A stretch of DNA of 8,977 nt. Source: Pseudomonadota bacterium (GTDB taxonomy: Bacteria; Desulfobacterota; JADFVX01). The position numbers and the translations under genes are program-made. Positions 6,223 to 8,977 of the stretch are shown here, piece after piece. The stretch's first letter is position 1. Each line of letters begins with the position of its first letter. The stretch is taken from the NCBI GenBank assembly GCA_015222555.1, contig JADFVM010000233.1, positions 1-8,977 of the forward strand, read 5' to 3'. The notes beneath the pieces are model-generated. The model was not told the DNA's origin, did not search any database, and saw only the letters and a list, made by a program, of their open reading frames with translations.

Positions 6223-6807
6223 TCAGGTAATCTCCCCGGGCCTTAAAATCATATTAACTCTTCTTAATATATCCTCAGGCGGCGTATCCTTATCGATATA
6301 ACCTGCGACGCCTAACTCTTTCATCCTTTCTCTGTCTTCCTCACTCTTGAATACCCCGCTGAGCGCCAGAATGGGAAGGTCTTTGCCCATGGCTCCCTTT
6401 TTAAGCTCCCTGACGACAGCAAAACCATCCATTTTTGGCATAAGCATATCAAGGAGAAGAAGGTCAAGATCGGGTAATTCATGCTTAACTTTTTGAAGCG
6501 CCTCTTCACCATTCTCTGCAACAATTACTTCATAGCCTTCTTTAGTCATTATATCTTTCAACATCTCCCTGAAAAAACTCGTGTCATCGGCAACTATTAT
6601 TTTTTTCTTTCTGCCGGCTTCTGAAGCAGGTTGATCATCAGACTTATCTTTAAACATGGAATGGTGTACTTCATCTTCAGCCTTTTTCAACGCAGGCACA
6701 ACAATGATACTGTCACATTTAGAACACTTAAATTTTGAACCTTTGCTGCCAATCTTACTTTCATCAACTTTAAAGCGGCTTTGACAATTCGTACATTCAA
6801 TAATCAT
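6223..6807 (-). CDS. Zinc-ribbon plus receiver-domain response regulator
   Basis: This small cytoplasmic protein has two domains. Numbered from a GTG at 6813, residues 3-40 are an MJ0042-type zinc ribbon with C7-x2-C10 and C30-x2-C33. A polar linker (41-68) follows, then a CheY-like receiver domain (about 70-192) with acidic pair D76-D77, phospho-acceptor D122 in LLLLDMLMPKMDG, S152 and K175, all intact. No DNA-binding or enzymatic output domain follows, so it probably signals through protein contacts or through the zinc ribbon; the partner is unknown. I choose the ATG at 6807 (194 aa) because relatives begin MIIEC; GTG 6813 would add two residues. The gene follows the hisS stop by 6 nt and is probably co-transcribed with it, although no functional link to histidyl-tRNA synthesis is evident. 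Confidence 0.85.
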   Translation of the reverse strand: MIIECTNCQSRFKVDESKIGSKGSKFKCSKCDSIIVVPALKKAEDEVHHSMFKDKSDDQPASEAGRKKKIIVADDTSFFREMLKDIMTKEGYEVIVAENGEEALQKVKHELPDLDLLLLDMLMPKMDGFAVVRELKKGAMGKDLPILALSGVFKSEEDRERMKELGVAGYIDKDTPPEDILRRVNMILRPGEIT

Positions 6808-6813
6808 CCCCAC

Positions 6814-8076
6814 CTACCCCCTCATCCTTGTTCTCATTTCTGACAATATCCCTTCCCAGGCGATCTCTTCCTGGCCGTGATTAGTCATGTCCTTCAATAT
6901 CGCCCTGCCCGTTTTAATTTCATCTTCACCAAGAATCAATACATAACCGCAACCAAGACTGTTTGCCCGCCTCATCTGCGCTTTCAGGCTTCTCCCTTCA
7001 TGATCAAACTCCACCTTGATGCCGTGCGTTCTTAACTCATGGGCCAGCCTGAATGCAGCCTCATGGGCCAGCACTCCCAACGCGGCGATATACAGGTCTG
7101 GACATCGTTTAAGTGAAAGATCCTCCTCTTCCAGTAAAAGCGACAATCTTTCCATGCCAAGAGCGAAACCGATTGCCGGTGTTGGAGGCCCGCCCACCTC
7201 TTCAACGAGCAGGTCGTAACGCCCGCCTGCTGCAACGGCGTCCTGACTTCCCAGCCTGTTTGACGTGACTTCAAAGGCTGTTTTTGTGTAATAATCCAGA
7301 CCCCTTACCATTCGAGGATTAATGTTGTACTTTAAGTCCACCATATCGAGACAGGTCTTCACCTTTTCAAAATCTTCACTGCAACATGTGCAGAGGCTGT
7401 CAAGAATTGATGGGGCGTCCTTTGTTTCCTCAAAGCAGGTCTTACTTTTACAATCGAGAACCCTTAAGGGATTTTTCTCATAGCGGTTTTGACAATTATC
7501 ACAGAGCTGCCCGATTTTATCTTCAAGAAAGGAAAGAAGTGTTGTCCTGAATGCTGGCCTGCACTCTTTACAGCCGATAGAATTGAGATTAAGTATTAGA
7601 TCCTCGAGGCCAAGCTGATCAAAAAAAGTAAAAAGCATGGATATAATTTCAGCATCAATGGCAGGATCAGACAGTCCTAAGACTTCGGCCCCAATCTGAA
7701 AGAACTGTCGTCTTCTTCCCTTCTGAGGTCTTTCATAGCGAAACATGGGGCCGACATAATAAAGCTTGGTCGCACTCTGAGAGGCATACATTTTATGTTC
7801 AACATAGGCCCTTACAACGGACGCCGTCCCTTCCGGACGCATTGAGATGAGCTCTCCCTTCCTGTCAGGAAAAGTATACATCTCCTTTTCGACAATATCG
7901 GTATCCTCACCGATACTGCGGGTAAAAAGTTCGGACTTTTCTATGATGGGAATCTTGATCTCTGAAAAGCCATAATCATCAAAGACTTTTCTGGCGGCCG
8001 TTTCTATAAACTGCCATTTTTCCGCTTCCATAGGCAAAATATCATAAACACCTCTAATGGAATTATATTTACTCAA
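6814..8076 (-). CDS. hisS: Histidine--tRNA ligase (histidyl-tRNA synthetase)
   Basis: HisS is a cytoplasmic class II aminoacyl-tRNA synthetase that charges tRNA-His with histidine using ATP. The 420-aa product begins with the usual KYNSIRGVYDILP. Motif 2 is seen as MFRYERPQKGRRRQFFQIG (111-129), the histidine-binding stretch as RGLDYYTKT (258-266), GGRYD at 284-288, and motif 3 as GFALGMERL (303-311). A C-terminal anticodon-binding domain covers about 326-415. The insertion between motifs 2 and 3 has several cysteine pairs (C169/C172, C192/C195, C231/C232). Start choice: TTG at 8076 has AGGAGA 6 nt upstream and gives the normal family length. An in-frame ATG at 8124 would add 16 residues (MLIAFLGNVRLFRRQI) unlike family members and would place the Shine-Dalgarno inside the gene. 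Confidence 0.96.
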   Translation of the reverse strand: MSKYNSIRGVYDILPMEAEKWQFIETAARKVFDDYGFSEIKIPIIEKSELFTRSIGEDTDIVEKEMYTFPDRKGELISMRPEGTASVVRAYVEHKMYASQSATKLYYVGPMFRYERPQKGRRRQFFQIGAEVLGLSDPAIDAEIISMLFTFFDQLGLEDLILNLNSIGCKECRPAFRTTLLSFLEDKIGQLCDNCQNRYEKNPLRVLDCKSKTCFEETKDAPSILDSLCTCCSEDFEKVKTCLDMVDLKYNINPRMVRGLDYYTKTAFEVTSNRLGSQDAVAAGGRYDLLVEEVGGPPTPAIGFALGMERLSLLLEEEDLSLKRCPDLYIAALGVLAHEAAFRLAHELRTHGIKVEFDHEGRSLKAQMRRANSLGCGYVLILGEDEIKTGRAILKDMTNHGQEEIAWEGILSEMRTRMRG

Positions 8077-8082
8077 AATTTG

Positions 8083-8088
8083 TCTCCT
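8083..8088 (-). promoter_or_regulatory. Ribosome binding site fixing a TTG start for hisS
   Basis: AGGAGA on the minus strand lies 6 nt before TTG 8076-8074. Together with the HisS N-terminal homology it favours TTG over the upstream in-frame ATG at 8124. Confidence 0.75.
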
Positions 8089-8099
8089 GAATAATCGAA

Positions 8100-8119
8100 C
8101 ATTGCCTAAAAAAGCAATG
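8100..8119 (-). promoter_or_regulatory. Small hairpin in the hisS leader
   Basis: CATTGC and GCAATG form a perfect 6-bp stem around an 8-nt loop that is TTTTTTAG on the minus strand. The stem lies between the candidate promoter and the Shine-Dalgarno, 11 nt before AGGAGA. It is too small to call a T-box or another known riboswitch, and its T run is in the loop rather than after the stem, so it is not a terminator. Confidence 0.35.
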
Positions 8120-8131
8120 AGCATTTACCTC

Positions 8132-8161
8132 ATAGTAATCTGAAATAATTAATGGATTCAA
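8132..8161 (-). promoter_or_regulatory. Candidate sigma70-type promoter for hisS
   Basis: On the minus strand TTGAAT (8161-8156) is followed after 18 nt by TACTAT (8137-8132). Each box matches its consensus at four of six positions. Transcription would start near 8125, leaving a leader of about 50 nt before the TTG. The position in the only sizeable gap upstream of hisS supports it, but the match is modest. Confidence 0.35.
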
Positions 8162-8248
8162 AGAATTCGTCGGTGGGCCTATGTTGACGTGCTACGTGTT
8201 TCAAGTCCAGAATCAAAATGAAATTTCAGAAGATAATAGAAGAGGAGG

Positions 8249-8977
8249 TTAAACACCTTCATCCTGTTTCTCTTCAGAATTTGCGATATAAACAGTATTT
8301 CTCGACCTGTTCTTACCATGATACATTGCTTGATCAGCCATATCCAGCAACGCTCTTTTGCCATCGGCATGAGTCGGATAGGTTGCCAGGCCGATTGACG
8401 CAGTCACATTCAGGTTAAGATTTTCATCTTCAAGGAACTTATGTTCCTCAATGGTCTTCCTGATTCTTTCTGCGACCTTGAAAGCTATATCTTGATCCGT
8501 ATCAACAAGAACAATGGTATATTCATCACCACCATAGCGTATGACAGTATCGATGTCCCGAACACAGTGTAACAGGAGATTGCTCACTTCTATCAATACC
8601 CGGCTACCTACTAGGTGACCATGTTCATCATTAACATTTTTGAAATAGTCAAGATCCATAAATAAAACGGTAAAAGGCACCTCTGAACGATTAGACCGTC
8701 TTATCTCCCTGTCGATGGCGATATCAAGGAACCTTGGATTATAGAGGTCTGTCAGGCTGTCAACATAGGCAAGCGCCTTTGCATTGGTATATTTTTCTGC
8801 ATTTTCAAAAGACAAGGAGGCCTGTTCCGTTATGAAACAGGCATTTTCCAAATCAATATCTCTATACTCATCTTTTGGTTTTGCACTGAGAATCAATAAA
8901 AAACCCATCGCTGTTTTCCCTTTTTTAAGGGGGGCGACAACAACAGAAGTGTATTTATTGAGAAGTCCCATATCATA
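8249..8977 (-). CDS. GAF–GGDEF cyclic-dinucleotide synthase, C-terminal part; Hypr-type specificity residue
   Basis: The reading frame is open to the right edge, so the N-terminus is missing. Numbering from the Met codon at 8971, residues 1-60 look like the C-terminal half of a GAF sensor domain (VVVAPLKKGK...GFLLILSA...ENAEKY). A linker helix leads to DSLTDLYNPR (71-80) and a full GGDEF domain to about 230. Metal ligand D106 (DLDYFKNVND), N114, and the active-site loop RYGGDEY (145-151) are present, as is an intact inhibitory RxxD site (RDID, 138-141). The usual GHxxGD motif reads GHLVGS, so the Asp that contacts guanine in c-di-GMP synthases (D344 of PleD) is Ser123. Asp-to-Ser at this position is the reported mark of Hypr GGDEF enzymes such as Geobacter GacA, which make 3',3'-cGAMP. 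That product is inferred; c-di-GMP remains possible. The gene ends 172 bp before hisS. Confidence 0.9.
   Translation of the reverse strand, partial: YDMGLLNKYTSVVVAPLKKGKTAMGFLLILSAKPKDEYRDIDLENACFITEQASLSFENAEKYTNAKALAYVDSLTDLYNPRFLDIAIDREIRRSNRSEVPFTVLFMDLDYFKNVNDEHGHLVGSRVLIEVSNLLLHCVRDIDTVIRYGGDEYTIVLVDTDQDIAFKVAERIRKTIEEHKFLEDENLNLNVTASIGLATYPTHADGKRALLDMADQAMYHGKNRSRNTVYIANSEEKQDEGV

Noticed and set aside
8077..8124. ATG at 8124 as the hisS start
   Set aside because: It would add 16 residues absent from HisS proteins and would bury the AGGAGA site; TTG 8076 gives the usual N-terminus. A leaderless transcript starting near 8124 cannot be fully excluded.
8179..8418. Short open frames across the GGDEF 3' end and the gap (8179-8370 minus, 8218-8418 plus)
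   Set aside because: They overlap the GGDEF coding sequence in other frames and have no domain or ribosome binding site.

Overview
The window suggests a Gram-negative bacterium of the former Deltaproteobacteria (Desulfobacterota or Desulfuromonadota). The basis is family knowledge: a phoH–pgpH–ybeY–dgk/PAP2–corC–lnt cluster, an apolipoprotein N-acyltransferase (so an outer membrane), an MJ0042-type zinc-ribbon receiver protein, and a GGDEF protein carrying the Asp-to-Ser change known from Geobacter-type cGAMP synthases. This placement is inference; no rRNA or other marker gene is present. Every protein gene I accept is on the minus strand, so the window is transcribed from right to left.

Right part (8977 to 6223): the C-terminal part of a GAF–GGDEF cyclic-dinucleotide synthase enters from the right edge. 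A 172-bp gap follows, with a candidate promoter and a small hairpin. Then comes hisS (histidyl-tRNA synthetase, best start a TTG with a good Shine-Dalgarno), followed almost without a gap by a small zinc-ribbon plus receiver-domain protein.

Middle (6222 to 5670): 553 bp without a convincing gene. It holds several repeat-like elements: a GC-rich inverted-repeat block, a GGGGTCAG-type motif behind a perfect 11-bp tandem duplication, a REP-like palindrome, and a 9-bp tandem repeat. The part next to phoH is AT-rich and probably carries the promoter of the next operon.

Left part (5669 to 1): a tightly packed six-gene operon. It encodes the PhoH ATPase, a PgpH-type 7TM HD phosphodiesterase (expected substrate c-di-AMP), the YbeY rRNA endonuclease, a diacylglycerol/undecaprenol kinase fused to a PAP2-like phosphatase domain, a CorC/YbeX-like CBS protein, and the start of Lnt. 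Junctions overlap or are at most 12 nt apart, including an unusual 113-nt pgpH/ybeY overlap. The operon joins RNA maturation (PhoH, YbeY) with envelope lipid work (Dgk-PAP2, Lnt) and second-messenger turnover (PgpH), an expanded form of the E. coli ybeZ-ybeY-ybeX-lnt cluster.

The most interesting point is the GGDEF protein. It has Ser at residue 123 (counting from the Met codon at 8971), where c-di-GMP synthases have the guanine-contacting Asp. That is the reported signature of Hypr GGDEF enzymes, which make 3',3'-cGAMP.
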